Source: Actinomycetota bacterium (lineage in GTDB: Bacteria > Actinomycetota > Geothermincolia > Fen-727 > Anoxymicrobiaceae). From it: a stretch of DNA of 14,588 bases. This document shows positions 1 to 7,310 of the stretch, one piece after another. Each line of letters begins with the position of its first letter. Position 1 is the stretch's first letter. Location of the stretch: assembly GCA_016649525.1 (NCBI GenBank), contig JAENXM010000018.1:1-14588 (forward strand). Direction: 5' to 3'. Made by a program: the position numbers and the translations under genes. The notes below the pieces were generated by a model that was not told where the DNA came from, made no database searches, and worked only from the letters and a program-made list of their open reading frames with translations.

Positions 1-126
1 CAGTATGCGCCTCATGATGTTACCGATAGTGTGTCCGAGTCCTCGCTCGAGCGGCTCAATGGCGAAAGCGCCCTCCGTATCGGAAAGGTCGAGGACCTTG
101 ATCTGGGGCTTTTGAATACCTAACAA
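1..126 (-). CDS. rpoA: RNA polymerase alpha subunit, N-terminal part (partial)
   Basis: The first 42 codons of the DNA-directed RNA polymerase alpha subunit are present; the gene runs off the low-coordinate edge. Alpha dimerises through its N-terminal domain to start assembly of the core enzyme. The translated start reads MLGIQKPQIKVLDLSD and continues into EPLERGLGHTIGNIMRRIL, matching the conserved EPLERGxGxTLGNxLRRIL segment of the alpha N-terminal domain. The start is a TTG at 126-124, six bases downstream of a perfect GGAGGT ribosome binding site. It follows rpsD by 27 bases, the classic alpha-operon position. The truncation is a window effect, not a broken gene. Confidence 0.96.
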   Translation of the reverse strand, partial: MLGIQKPQIKVLDLSDTEGAFAIEPLERGLGHTIGNIMRRIL

Positions 127-132
127 GGGTTA

Positions 133-138
133 ACCTCC
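133..138 (-). promoter_or_regulatory. Shine-Dalgarno site of rpoA
   Basis: GGAGGT on the minus strand, six bases before the TTG start of rpoA. It lies in the 27-base rpsD-rpoA gap and is what fixes the TTG as the start, since no ATG lies nearby in frame. Confidence 0.85.
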
Positions 139-153
139 GTTATTGTTGAAGAC

Positions 154-777
154 TTACCGCGAATAAAGCTCGACTATCATCTCGTCACGGATAGGGACGT
201 CGATGCTCTCACCCGCAGGCCTTTCGACCACGATAGCCTCGAGCTTCTTCTTGTCGACCTGCAGCCAGCCCGGGACCTCGCGCTGGATACCAGACAGCGC
301 AGCCTTCACCGCGTCGAGTCCTTTATTCTTCGCGGCTATCGCTACGATATGTCCTTCATTCACCTGGTAGGAAGCGATGTCTACCTTCTTGCCGTTAACG
401 GTCACGTGGCCGTGGTTCACGAGCTGGCGCGCCTGCTTCCTGCTTGACGCGAACCCGGCGCGATAGACTACATTGTCGAGGCGGCTCTCCAGGATCCGTA
501 TGAGGTTCTCGCCGGTCTTGCCTTTCTCGCGGAGGGCCTGCCTGTAATAGCTCCTGAACTGCCGCTCCATGATCCCGTAGACGCGGCGGGTCTTCTGCTT
601 CTCCCTGAGCTGGAGCAGGTAGTCCGACTCCTTCACCCTCCTGCGCCCGTGCTCCCCCGGCGGGAAGGTGCGCCTCTCCACCGAACAGCGGTCGGTCATG
701 CAGCGGTCACCCTTCAGGAAAAGCTTGGTCTTTTCCCTCCGGCACAGTTTGCATACGGCGTCGGTATATCTCGCCAT
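154..777 (-). CDS. rpsD: 30S ribosomal protein S4, zinc-binding form
   Basis: Primary 16S rRNA-binding protein of the 30S body; in many bacteria it also represses its own operon. The 207-residue product has normal family length. The N-terminus carries Cys9, Cys12, Cys26 and Cys31, the zinc-binding (C+) arrangement known from Bacillus-type S4. The S4 RNA-binding domain spans about residues 97-160 (SRLDNVVYRAGFASSRKQAR, then HGHVTVNGKKV). I chose the ATG at 777 because MARY is the family's usual start. A TTG two codons upstream (783) is also possible: the best purine run, GGCGAAGG, is about 9 bases from the TTG but 15 from the ATG. The gene lies between rpsK and rpoA, as in most alpha operons. 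Confidence 0.97.
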   Translation of the reverse strand: MARYTDAVCKLCRREKTKLFLKGDRCMTDRCSVERRTFPPGEHGRRRVKESDYLLQLREKQKTRRVYGIMERQFRSYYRQALREKGKTGENLIRILESRLDNVVYRAGFASSRKQARQLVNHGHVTVNGKKVDIASYQVNEGHIVAIAAKNKGLDAVKAALSGIQREVPGWLQVDKKKLEAIVVERPAGESIDVPIRDEMIVELYSR

Positions 778-800
778 GATCAATGTGCAGGGCCTTCGCC

Positions 801-1199
801 CTAGACTCTCCTTTTCTTCTTGGGCCTGCAGCCGTTGTGCGGGACCGGCGTCACGTCTTTTATGGAGCCTACTTCGAGCCCGCGTGCCTGGAGCGTCCGG
901 ATCGCCGTCTCGCGGCCTGACCCGGGACCTTTCACCCGGACCTCGATCTTTCGCACCCCGTGTTCAGCCGCCCGCTTGGCGACGGCCTCCGCGGCAAGCT
1001 GTGCGGCGAAGGGGGTGCTCTTCCTGGAGCCCTTGAACCCTGTCGTCCCGGAACTCGACCACGCGATGGTGTTCCCTTCGAGGTCTGTTATGCTGATTAT
1101 CGTGTTGTTGAAGGTCGACTTAATGTGGGCGATACCGTGCGGTACGTTCTTCTTGACCTTCTTGCGCCCTCTTGACTTTCCCCTTGTAGGGTTCGGCAC
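801..1199 (-). CDS. rpsK: 30S ribosomal protein S11
   Basis: S11 sits on the 30S platform and helps shape the mRNA exit region near the 3' end of 16S rRNA. The 132-residue product is full length and contains hallmark segments: GIAHIKSTFNNTIISITD near residues 22-39, the central SSSGTTGFKGSRKSTPFAAQ, and the C-terminal DVTPVPHNGCRPKKKRRV. The start is GTG at 1199, seven bases after a clear GAGGTG Shine-Dalgarno site; no better ATG exists. It lies between rpsM (24-base gap) and rpsD in the normal alpha-operon order. Nothing about it is unusual apart from the GTG start. Confidence 0.98.
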   Translation of the reverse strand: MPNPTRGKSRGRKKVKKNVPHGIAHIKSTFNNTIISITDLEGNTIAWSSSGTTGFKGSRKSTPFAAQLAAEAVAKRAAEHGVRKIEVRVKGPGSGRETAIRTLQARGLEVGSIKDVTPVPHNGCRPKKKRRV

Positions 1200-1223
1200 T
1201 TGCTAACACCTCTTTCAGTGGTT

Positions 1224-1604
1224 TTAGGAAACCTGCCTTTTCTTCTTTATGCCCACCTGCGGCCTCGGGCCCTTACGCGAGCGAGCGTTGGTATGGGTCC
1301 GCTGGCCCCTCACCGGCAGGCCCCTCCTGTGCCTCATGCCGCGGTAGCATCCTATCTCCATGAGCCTTTTGACATTCTGCGAGCGCTCCCTCCTCAGGTC
1401 ACCCTCGATGCGATAGTTCTGGTCTATGAATTCCCTGAGCCTCACTATCTCCTCGTCGGTGAGGTCGCGCACTTTCGTGTCCGGCCTGACCTCTGTTCCC
1501 GTGCAGGCCTTGCGCGCGCTGGATTGCCCGATCCCGTATATGTAGGTCAGGGCAACCTCCACCTGCTTGTCCCGCGGTAGGTCTATTCCTGCGATCCTTG
1601 CCAA
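1224..1604 (-). CDS. rpsM: 30S ribosomal protein S13
   Basis: S13 lies on the 30S head, contacts the P-site tRNA and forms intersubunit bridges with the 50S. The 126-residue product begins MARIAGIDLPRDKQVEVAL, has the IYGIG helix-turn motif near residues 22-26, and ends in the basic tail (GMRHRRGLPVRGQRT, then NARSRKGPR) that reaches toward tRNA. The length is typical. The start is a TTG at 1604-1602, supported by a strong GGAGGT site six bases upstream; the family's MARIAGI start coincides exactly with this TTG. It is preceded by rpmJ and followed by rpsK, the conserved alpha-operon arrangement. Confidence 0.98.
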   Translation of the reverse strand: MARIAGIDLPRDKQVEVALTYIYGIGQSSARKACTGTEVRPDTKVRDLTDEEIVRLREFIDQNYRIEGDLRRERSQNVKRLMEIGCYRGMRHRRGLPVRGQRTHTNARSRKGPRPQVGIKKKRQVS

Positions 1605-1610
1605 GTTTCT

Positions 1611-1616
1611 ACCTCC
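1611..1616 (-). promoter_or_regulatory. Shine-Dalgarno site of rpsM
   Basis: GGAGGT on the minus strand, six bases ahead of the TTG start of rpsM and just after the rpmJ stop codon. It supports the non-ATG start of S13. Confidence 0.85.
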
Positions 1617-1619
1617 GGT

Positions 1620-1736
1620 CTACTTCCCCTGCCTCTGCTTGTGGCGGGGATTGCTGCAGATTACCATGACCCTGCCGTGCCTGCGGATCATTTTACACTT
1701 GTCACACATCTTCTTTACCGACGGCCTTACCTTCAT
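1620..1736 (-). CDS. rpmJ: 50S ribosomal protein L36, zinc-binding form
   Basis: This very short gene (38 residues) was found by translating the gap between infA and rpsM. The product starts MKVRPSVKKMCDKCK, continues MIRRHGRVMVICSNPRHK and ends QRQGK, matching L36 nearly end to end (family length about 37). Cys11, Cys14, Cys27 and His32 form the classical zinc site, so this is the C+ paralogue. L36 stabilises 23S rRNA near the base of the 50S stalk region. The ATG at 1736 follows a GGAG at about ten bases and a TTAGGA just before it. The infA-rpmJ-rpsM order is standard. Confidence 0.97.
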   Translation of the reverse strand: MKVRPSVKKMCDKCKMIRRHGRVMVICSNPRHKQRQGK

Positions 1737-1753
1737 GTCCTAACCGCTCCACT

Positions 1754-1975
1754 TCACTTGTAACGATAGGTGATCCTCCCGCGGGAAAGGTCATATGGCG
1801 AAAGCTCCACCATCACCCTGTCCCCCGGGAGAATGCGTATGTAGTGCATACGCATCTTACCGGATATATGGGCAAGCACCTTGTGCCCGTTCTCGAGCTC
1901 TACTCTGAACATCGCGTTCGGCAGCGGCTCGAGCACGGTGCCCTCTATCTCTATCGCTTCCTCTTTCGGTGCCAA
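1754..1975 (-). CDS. infA: Translation initiation factor IF-1
   Basis: IF-1 is an S1/OB-fold protein that binds the 30S A site during initiation. The 73-residue product contains EGTVLEPLPNAMFRVELENG, then GHKVLAHISGKMRMHYIRIL and a C-terminal SPYDLSRGRITYRYK, all family hallmarks. The reading frame stays open 30 codons further upstream inside map, but family length (72) and alignment place the start at the TTG at 1975 (giving MAPKEEAIEIEG). The best ribosome binding site, AAGGGGG at 1989-1995, is 13 bases away, longer than usual, so the exact start is less certain than the gene. The 38-base gap to map is among the longest in the window. Confidence 0.96.
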   Translation of the reverse strand: MAPKEEAIEIEGTVLEPLPNAMFRVELENGHKVLAHISGKMRMHYIRILPGDRVMVELSPYDLSRGRITYRYK

Positions 1976-2013
1976 ACCTGTACGTATACCCCCTTGGCGT
2001 GCGAAGAAGAATG

Positions 2014-2823
2014 TTACTCCAGGCGAACGGATTTTTCCAGACCGAGGTGCGAACCCACGGGCCAAGTCAGCACGTCCGGTTCACCCCCGGTTATCACCAC
2101 GGTATGTTCAAAATGCGCGGATAGGCTTCCGTCCTTCGTGCACACGGGCCAGCGCTGGGGAGAAGCCTCCACCTCAAAACCGCCGGCGTTCACCATCGGC
2201 TCGATGGCGAACACCATTCCGGGTTGTAATACCGGCCCGTTGCCCGGCTCCCCGAAATTCGGGACCGGCGGGTCCTCGTGCATCTCCGTCCCGATGCCGT
2301 GCCCTACGAACCTCCGCACCACCGAAAAACCCGCCTCCTCCACGGACTTCTGCACTGCGTGCGAGACGTCCGAGAGCCTGTTCCCGGGTCGGCACTCGCC
2401 GATCGCACTCTCCAGCGCAAGCCTGGTCACGTCAACGAGCCTCCGTATCTCCAGCCCGGCGTTCCCGATGATCACCGACACCGCGGAGTCACCGTAGTAA
2501 CCGTCGAGCACCGCGCCGGTGTCCACGCTCAGGAGGTCTCCTTCCTTCAAGGGCCGGTCGTCAGGTATCCCGTGCACGACGACATCGTTCAGCGAAGTGC
2601 ACAGAGTAGCGGGAAAGGGGCTGTGCTTTATGAAGTCGGGCTGGTAGCCCTTGAAGGCCGGTCTTGCCCCGCCCTCCCTTATCATCTTCTCGGCCAGTTC
2701 GTCGAGCTCCAGGGTGGTGACACCGGCCGCGGCGGTCCTTGCCACCATTTCCAGGACCCCTGAGACGAGCCGTCCAGCCCTTCTCATCTTCTCGATTTCC
2801 TCGCTAGACCTTAAGACAATCAC
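2014..2823 (-). CDS. map: Methionine aminopeptidase, type I
   Basis: Removes the initiator methionine from nascent proteins in the cytoplasm, next to the ribosome exit. The 269-residue pita-bread fold protein has all five expected metal ligands: Asp101, Asp112, His175, Glu208 and Glu239, plus the catalytic His84 (VVVHGIP). GHGIGTEMHEDP and FAIEPMVN are the signature segments. The start is GTG at 2823, two bases after the adk stop, with GGGAG five bases upstream inside adk, suggesting translational coupling. After the usual end of the family (around PDVLT, residue 253) there are about 16 extra residues of no known function. The adk-map-infA order is common in Gram-positive-type spc operons. 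Confidence 0.97.
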   Translation of the reverse strand: MIVLRSSEEIEKMRRAGRLVSGVLEMVARTAAAGVTTLELDELAEKMIREGGARPAFKGYQPDFIKHSPFPATLCTSLNDVVVHGIPDDRPLKEGDLLSVDTGAVLDGYYGDSAVSVIIGNAGLEIRRLVDVTRLALESAIGECRPGNRLSDVSHAVQKSVEEAGFSVVRRFVGHGIGTEMHEDPPVPNFGEPGNGPVLQPGMVFAIEPMVNAGGFEVEASPQRWPVCTKDGSLSAHFEHTVVITGGEPDVLTWPVGSHLGLEKSVRLE

Positions 2824-2825
2824 TT

Positions 2826-3485
2826 CTACTCCCGCACCAGCACTTTCTCGACCGCGCCGGTGATCGCCTCGAATACCTCATCAGGGCTCTTCGATCCGTC
2901 TACCGAGACCAGGCATCCACACGGGCGGTAGTACTCTATCAAAGGCTCCGTATGTCCTAGATATACATCCAGCCTGTTCCCGACGGTCTCCTCGTTGTCG
3001 TCCTCGCGCTGGTATAGCTCGCCACCGCACTGCCCGCACAGCCCCTCCTCGGCGGGAGGGTTGAAGTCGACATGGTAATTGGCTCCACACTGCCTGCACG
3101 CCCGCCGGCCGGCAATCCTCCTCACCAGCACCTCCGTCTCCACCACGATGTTCACCACGAGGTCGATAGAGAGCCCCCTCGCGGACAGATACCCGTCGAG
3201 CGCCGCCGCCTGGTGCGCGTTCCGCGGGAAGCCGTCGAGTATGAAGCCCTCCCTGGCGTCATCACGACCCAGCCTCTCCTCCACCAGTCCCTCGACAACC
3301 TCGTCCGGAACAAGCTCGCCCACGTCCATGTACTTCTTCGCTTCCAGGCCGAGCCCGGTCCCCTCAGAAAGGGCGGCCCGCAGGATGTCTCCGGTCGCGA
3401 TCTGCGGCCATCCGTACCTCGCGCTGAGCTTTTCCGCCTGTGTCCCCTTTCCGGCCCCCGGGGGGCCGAGCAGTACGATGTTCAT
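2826..3485 (-). CDS. adk: Adenylate kinase, long zinc-type LID form
   Basis: Catalyses ATP + AMP to 2 ADP in the cytoplasm. The 219-residue product has the P-loop GPPGAGKGT (residues 7-15), the AMP-binding TGDILR (31-36) and DGFPRN (84-89), and a long LID domain with a four-cysteine zinc site at Cys130, Cys133, Cys150 and Cys153. The DDNEETVGNRL segment (162-172) carries the conserved arginine of the active site. This matches the long, zinc-containing bacterial form. The ATG at 3485 follows GGTGG by four bases, and the gene begins eight bases after secY stops. Co-transcription with secY and map is standard; nothing looks damaged. Confidence 0.98.
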   Translation of the reverse strand: MNIVLLGPPGAGKGTQAEKLSARYGWPQIATGDILRAALSEGTGLGLEAKKYMDVGELVPDEVVEGLVEERLGRDDAREGFILDGFPRNAHQAAALDGYLSARGLSIDLVVNIVVETEVLVRRIAGRRACRQCGANYHVDFNPPAEEGLCGQCGGELYQREDDNEETVGNRLDVYLGHTEPLIEYYRPCGCLVSVDGSKSPDEVFEAITGAVEKVLVRE

Positions 3486-3493
3486 TATGCCAC

Positions 3494-4774
3494 CTACCTG
3501 CTCAGGAAACCCTCGTAGTGGCGCATCTGCATCTGGGACTCGATTTGTTTCACCGTCTCCAGCGCCACCCCCACGATGATGATGACGGCTGCCCCCCCGA
3601 TTGGGACGCTGGCCTCCTGCGCGCCGAAGAACACGAAGAACATCATCGGAATCAAAGCTATGGTGGCCAAGTACAGCGAACCGGGGAGGTTTATCCTGTT
3701 TACCACCTTGGCTATATAGTTAACCGTCGGCATCCCCGGCCTTATCCCGGGAATGAACCCGCCGTATTTCTTGAGGTTGTCCGCAAGTTCGAACGGGTCG
3801 AAGATAATTGCCGTATAGAAGTACGCGAAGAATATGATAAGGCCCGTGTAGACGACGAAATAGAGCCACGAGCCGCTAGTAAACGACTCCGCGAAGCCCC
3901 TAATCGACGGGAAAAACGTGGCAAGTATCAGCGGCAGGTAGATGACCGAGGCCGCGAATATGATAGGTATCACGCCCGAGGTGTTCACCTTCACGGGGAT
4001 GTAGGTGCTGGCTCCGGCGTACATCCTGCGACCCCTCACCTGCTTGGCGTACTGCACCGGTATGCGGCGCTCCCCCTGCTCCATGAACACGACGCCGACT
4101 ATGATGCCGAGGGCCACCACTATCAGTATCGCCGCAAAAACCGGGTTCTTCGAGTACATGGTCATGAAGAGGCTTCGCATCTCGTAGGGTGTCGTCGCTA
4201 TTATCCCAGCGAATATGAGTATAGACATACCGTTCCCGACCCCACGGTCGGTGATGAGCTCGCCGATCCACATCAAGAGGGCCATGCCCGCCACCAGCGT
4301 CAGGACTATTAACAGGCCTTTCCCCCAGGTCAGGGTGCCGTTGAAGATCGCCTTCGTCCTGGGGTCCGCGTTCATCGAGATCAGCACGCCCACGGACTCC
4401 ATCGTGGCGAGCGCGAGGGTCATGTACCTCGCCACCCGGGTGATTTTCCGCCGCCCGATCTCCCCCTCTTCATGCCACTCCTTGATCTTCGGCATCACCG
4501 CTGTGAGCAATTCCATGATGATCTCAGCCGTGATATAGGGCATGATGCCGAGGCCGAAGATAGCCAGGCGCGAAAGTCCACCACCGGTGAAAACGTTGAG
4601 GAAACCGAAGAGAGTGTTGCCCCTAACCGTTTCGCCCAGTTCCTTGATGCTGACCCCTGGAGAGGGGATGTAGCAGCCGACGCGAAAAAGGCCGATCATT
4701 GCGAAGGTGAAAAGGATCTTGTTCCTGAGGTCGGGAATCTTGAACGCGTCCCGGAACGCGGAGAAAATCCGCAA
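3494..4774 (-). CDS. secY: Protein translocase subunit SecY
   Basis: Channel-forming subunit of the SecYEG translocon in the cytoplasmic membrane. The 426-residue product shows about ten hydrophobic membrane segments, starting near residues 19-37 (after FKIPDLRNK). The plug and TM2 region contains GLGIMPYITAEIIMELL (74-90); the cytosolic loop GERRIPVQYAKQ (234-245) and the later GFIPGIRPGMPT (339-350) are classic SecY signatures contacting SecA and the ribosome. The start is TTG at 4774, one base after the rplO stop, with GAGGTGG some bases upstream inside rplO. The C-terminus (YEGFLSR) is normal. It is followed at once by adk. Confidence 0.98.
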   Translation of the reverse strand: MRIFSAFRDAFKIPDLRNKILFTFAMIGLFRVGCYIPSPGVSIKELGETVRGNTLFGFLNVFTGGGLSRLAIFGLGIMPYITAEIIMELLTAVMPKIKEWHEEGEIGRRKITRVARYMTLALATMESVGVLISMNADPRTKAIFNGTLTWGKGLLIVLTLVAGMALLMWIGELITDRGVGNGMSILIFAGIIATTPYEMRSLFMTMYSKNPVFAAILIVVALGIIVGVVFMEQGERRIPVQYAKQVRGRRMYAGASTYIPVKVNTSGVIPIIFAASVIYLPLILATFFPSIRGFAESFTSGSWLYFVVYTGLIIFFAYFYTAIIFDPFELADNLKKYGGFIPGIRPGMPTVNYIAKVVNRINLPGSLYLATIALIPMMFFVFFGAQEASVPIGGAAVIIIVGVALETVKQIESQMQMRHYEGFLSR

Positions 4775-4775
4775 G

Positions 4776-5228
4776 CTAGACCACCTCTACCCTGCCGCCC
4801 GCTGCCTCGATCTTCTCCCGCGCGCTGCCTGTGAACGCGTGCGCCTTGACGGTGACGCTCACACTGAGCTCGCCGTCCCCGAGAATCTTGACCCTGTCCT
4901 GCTCCTTCTTGATGAGGCCGGCGGCCGCGAGCGCCGCGGGGTCCACTACTCCGCCTTCAAAGCGTGAAAGCTCCGAAACGTTGACAACAGCAAAGACATT
5001 TCGTTTCCTGGGGGTGAAGCCCCCGAGCTTCGGGACGCGCCTGACCAGCGGCATCTGCCCGCCCTCGAAACCGAGCCTGGTCTTGCCGCGAGCCTTCTGC
5101 CCCTTCTGCCCGCGCCCGCAGGTCTTTCCACCGCCGCCGCTCCTGCCCCTTCCCACACGCTTCCTTTCCCTGCGGGAGCCGGGGGCGGGCTTCAGGTTAT
5201 GCAGTCTTATAGGGTCCTGGTTCTCCAT
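4776..5228 (-). CDS. rplO: 50S ribosomal protein L15
   Basis: L15 is an assembly protein with a long glycine- and arginine-rich N-terminal extension that threads into 23S rRNA. The 150-residue product begins MENQDPIRLHNLKPAPGSRR and carries the expected GRGRSGGGGKTCGRGQKGQ (about residues 26-44) and LGFEGGQMPLVRRVPKLGGF motifs. The C-terminal globular domain (KILGDGELSVSVTVKAHAFT) is intact. The length is typical. The ATG at 5228 directly follows the rpmD stop with no spacer, so translation is probably coupled. secY follows after one base, as in most spc operons. Confidence 0.98.
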   Translation of the reverse strand: MENQDPIRLHNLKPAPGSRRERKRVGRGRSGGGGKTCGRGQKGQKARGKTRLGFEGGQMPLVRRVPKLGGFTPRKRNVFAVVNVSELSRFEGGVVDPAALAAAGLIKKEQDRVKILGDGELSVSVTVKAHAFTGSAREKIEAAGGRVEVV

Positions 5229-5453
5229 TTATTTCTTTCCCTCGGGTTTGGGTTTTTTCTTCCAGCTCTTACCTGTCTCCTCGACCTCGACCAGGTGTTT
5301 TACCTTGAAGATCATGCCCCTGATCTCTGGGCGGTCCTCTTTCTCGACCGAATGGCCTATCCTCTTCAGGCCCAGCGCGCGCACTGTCCCGCGCTGGTCG
5401 GCGGGCCTCCCGACAAGCCCTTTCTTAAGCGTGACCTTAAGCTTCGAGCTCAT
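5229..5453 (-). CDS. rpmD: 50S ribosomal protein L30 with short basic tail
   Basis: Small 50S protein. Residues 4-58 (KLKVTLKKGLVGRPADQRGT and on through ALGLKRIGHSVEKEDRPEI) match L30, whose usual length is about 60. The product is 74 residues; the last 14 hold seven lysines (GKSWKKKPKPEGKK) and are an extension to the core fold. The ATG at 5453 lies inside rpsE, giving a 17-base overlap, and an AAGGAG eight bases upstream supports it. The gene abuts rplO exactly. The rpsE-rpmD-rplO order is standard for the spc cluster. Confidence 0.96.
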   Translation of the reverse strand: MSSKLKVTLKKGLVGRPADQRGTVRALGLKRIGHSVEKEDRPEIRGMIFKVKHLVEVEETGKSWKKKPKPEGKK

Positions 5454-5967
5454 CGGAAATGCTCCTTCCCAGAATCTCGTCTACGCTCTTGCCGCGGAGC
5501 CTCGCCACTTCCGACGCGCTCCTCAGCGCCTGCAAACCGTCAACCGTCGCCTTGATGACGTTCAACGGGTTATCGGACCCAAGGCTCTTGGTAAGGATGT
5601 CCTTGACCCCCGCGAGTTCCAGAACGGGGCGGACCGCGCCGCCCGCGATCAGCCCGGTGCCGGGGCTTGCCGGTTTCAGAAGGACCCTGGACGCTTCGAA
5701 CTTGCCCAGGACCTGGTGGGGTATGGTATCCCTGACCATAGGAACCCGGAACATGTTCTTCTTGGCCTTCTGCGAGCCCTTCTCGATGGCAAGTGGGACC
5801 TCACGGGCCTTCCCGTAGCCGACCCCGACCCTGCCGTTACCGTCACCGACGACCACCAGCGCGGTGAAGGAGAAGCGCCTGCCGCCCTTGACCACCTTGG
5901 CGACCCTGTTTATGTGGACGACCTGCTCCCTGATCTCTTCCGTTTCCTGGACCTCTTGGGGGTCCAT
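5437..5967 (-). CDS. rpsE: 30S ribosomal protein S5
   Basis: S5 lies at the mRNA entry side of the 30S and influences decoding accuracy. The 176-residue product has the double-stranded-RNA-binding-like N-terminal domain (INRVAKVVKGGRRFSFTALV, about residues 19-38, then GDGNGRVGVGYGKAREVPLA) and the conserved C-terminal domain (PGTGLIAGGAVRPVLELAG; SLGSDNPLNVIKATVDGL). The ATG at 5967 is preceded by a strong AGGAGGTGG site that overlaps the rplR stop codon. It overlaps rpmD by 17 bases. Length and sequence are ordinary. Confidence 0.98.
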   Translation of the reverse strand: MDPQEVQETEEIREQVVHINRVAKVVKGGRRFSFTALVVVGDGNGRVGVGYGKAREVPLAIEKGSQKAKKNMFRVPMVRDTIPHQVLGKFEASRVLLKPASPGTGLIAGGAVRPVLELAGVKDILTKSLGSDNPLNVIKATVDGLQALRSASEVARLRGKSVDEILGRSISDELEA

Positions 5968-5975
5968 GCCACCTC

Positions 5976-6347
5976 CTAGAATGTAAGCCCGTTCTCGCGA
6001 GCTGAATCGGCCAGCGCCTTTACACGCCCGTGATACTTATAGCCCCCGCGGTCAAAGACCACGGTGGTCACGCCCTTGTCCAGCGACCTTTTCGCTATCA
6101 TCGCCCCCAGAAACTCCGCCGCCTCGGTCTTTTTCATCCGCCCCCTGTCGCGGAACTCCGTCTCGAGGGTCGACGCGGAAACCAGGGTCACGCCCCGCTC
6201 GTCGTCTATCACCTGGCAGGACATATTCCGGTTGCCCCTGAAGACCGACAGCCTCGGCCGCCCGGGCCTACCGGATATCTTCTTCCTTATCCTCTTGCGG
6301 CGGCGGCCCCTGCCCTCCGCGCTCTTCTTGACCACGAGCTTGCTCAC
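5976..6347 (-). CDS. rplR: 50S ribosomal protein L18
   Basis: L18 binds 5S rRNA and attaches it to the 50S central protuberance. The 123-residue product begins (M)SKLVVKKSAEGRGRRRKRI and shows RPRLSVFRGNRN, QVIDDERGVTLVSAST and the C-terminal FDRGGYKYHGRVKALADSAR, all L18 hallmarks. The frame extends upstream within rplF, but family length puts the start at the GTG at 6347. This GTG overlaps the rplF stop (GTGA, four bases), and GGAAGG lies about seven bases upstream, a typical coupled arrangement. rpsE follows after eight bases. Confidence 0.97.
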   Translation of the reverse strand: MSKLVVKKSAEGRGRRRKRIRKKISGRPGRPRLSVFRGNRNMSCQVIDDERGVTLVSASTLETEFRDRGRMKKTEAAEFLGAMIAKRSLDKGVTTVVFDRGGYKYHGRVKALADSARENGLTF

Positions 6348-6880
6348 TTTATCGCCTTCCCGGCTTTCCTTCGCACGTACTCGTCGCGGTAACGGATGCC
6401 CTTGCCCTTGTAGGGATCGGGCTTGCGCATCCGCCTTATATCGGCCGCGACCTGTCCCACCTTCTGCTTGTCGCACCCGCGCACGATCACGCGGGTGGGG
6501 ACCGGGACCTCGAACTCGACGCCGGCCGGGGGCTCGACGCCGCGGGGGTTCGAATACCCGAGCTGGAGCTCCAGGGCCTCCCCCTTCAAGATGGCCTTGT
6601 AGCCGACGCCCTGTATCTCGAGAACCTTCTCGAAGCCGTCGGTCACGCCCCTGACCATGTTGTGTATGAGCGTCCTGGTGAGCCCGTGGAGCGACCTGTC
6701 GACAGGCTCATCGCTGTGCCTCTCCACCAGGAGACGGCCTTCCTCCTGCACGACGTCGAGCCGGTCGGAAACGACCTGCTCGAGCTCCCCCTTCGGACCC
6801 TTCACCCTGACCAGGTTGTCAGAGACCGTGACGGTCGCGCTGGCCGGTACCTCTATCGGCATTCTTCCTACGCGAGACAT
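6344..6880 (-). CDS. rplF: 50S ribosomal protein L6
   Basis: L6 is built from two related domains and lies near the sarcin-ricin loop and the factor-binding site. The 178-residue product has typical length, begins MSRVGRMPIEVPASATVTVS with NLVRVKGPKGELEQ, and contains LHGLTRTLIHNMVRGVTDGF and the C-terminal signature DPYKGKGIRYRDEYVRRKAGK. The ATG at 6880 is preceded by GGGAG at seven bases. The gene follows rpsH after 22 bases and overlaps rplR by four. No anomaly seen. Confidence 0.98.
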   Translation of the reverse strand: MSRVGRMPIEVPASATVTVSDNLVRVKGPKGELEQVVSDRLDVVQEEGRLLVERHSDEPVDRSLHGLTRTLIHNMVRGVTDGFEKVLEIQGVGYKAILKGEALELQLGYSNPRGVEPPAGVEFEVPVPTRVIVRGCDKQKVGQVAADIRRMRKPDPYKGKGIRYRDEYVRRKAGKAIK

Positions 6881-6902
6881 CGTCTAACTCCCAATCATCC
6901 TC

Positions 6903-7301
6903 CTACCATACATAGCAGAGAACCTCGCCCCCCACCTCGTGGGTCACCGCCTCTTTCTCGGTCATGACGCCCTTCGAGGTGGAGAGGATCGCGATCCCGA
7001 GCCCGCCCAGCACGCGAGGCATCTCGTGCTTCTTCGCGTAAACCCTGAGTCCGGGAGTGCTTATGCGCTTGATCCCGGATATCACCGAGCGCCGGCCAGG
7101 CCCGTACTTCAGGTGGACCACGATGGTGTCGAAGTTGTCTTTCTTAACGACCTCGTACTTCTTTATGTAGCCTTCATGGTCCAGAATCCGTACAACCTCC
7201 TTCTTGAGCCCCGAGGCCGGGATTTCCACCCTGTCCTTGTGGGCCCTCGTAGCGTTCCTGATACGCGTTAACATGTCCGCAATCGGGTCGGTCATGGTCA
7301 T
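6903..7301 (-). CDS. rpsH: 30S ribosomal protein S8
   Basis: S8 is a primary 16S rRNA-binding protein; in E. coli it represses the spc operon. The 132-residue product begins MTMTDPIADMLTRIRNATRA and ends with the conserved ILSTSKGVMTEKEA and GGEVLCYVW. The frame is open for 40 further codons upstream, but that stretch overlaps rpsN and does not look like S8. The ATG at 7301 is nine bases from a GGAGG, whereas the alternative ATG at 7295 is 15 bases away, so 7301 is preferred. The length fits the family (about 130). Confidence 0.97.
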   Translation of the reverse strand: MTMTDPIADMLTRIRNATRAHKDRVEIPASGLKKEVVRILDHEGYIKKYEVVKKDNFDTIVVHLKYGPGRRSVISGIKRISTPGLRVYAKKHEMPRVLGGLGIAILSTSKGVMTEKEAVTHEVGGEVLCYVW

Positions 7302-7310
7302 CGATTCGTC

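Noticed and set aside
1976..2013. Possible internal promoter in the map-infA gap
   Set aside because: The gap has a small palindrome (TACGTA) but no convincing pair of -35 and -10 elements at proper spacing on the minus strand.
1976..2065. 30-residue N-terminal extension of IF-1
   Set aside because: Overlaps the end of map and bears no resemblance to IF-1; the family is about 72 residues, matched by the TTG at 1975.
3440..4312. 290-codon plus-strand frame rich in His, Arg and Asp
   Set aside because: Antisense to secY; its His/Arg/Tyr-rich composition is the complement of hydrophobic membrane codons and not a real protein.
4831..5979. 382-codon open frame on the plus strand
   Set aside because: Antisense to rplO, rpmD and rpsE; no recognisable domain. 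A shadow of GC-rich third positions.
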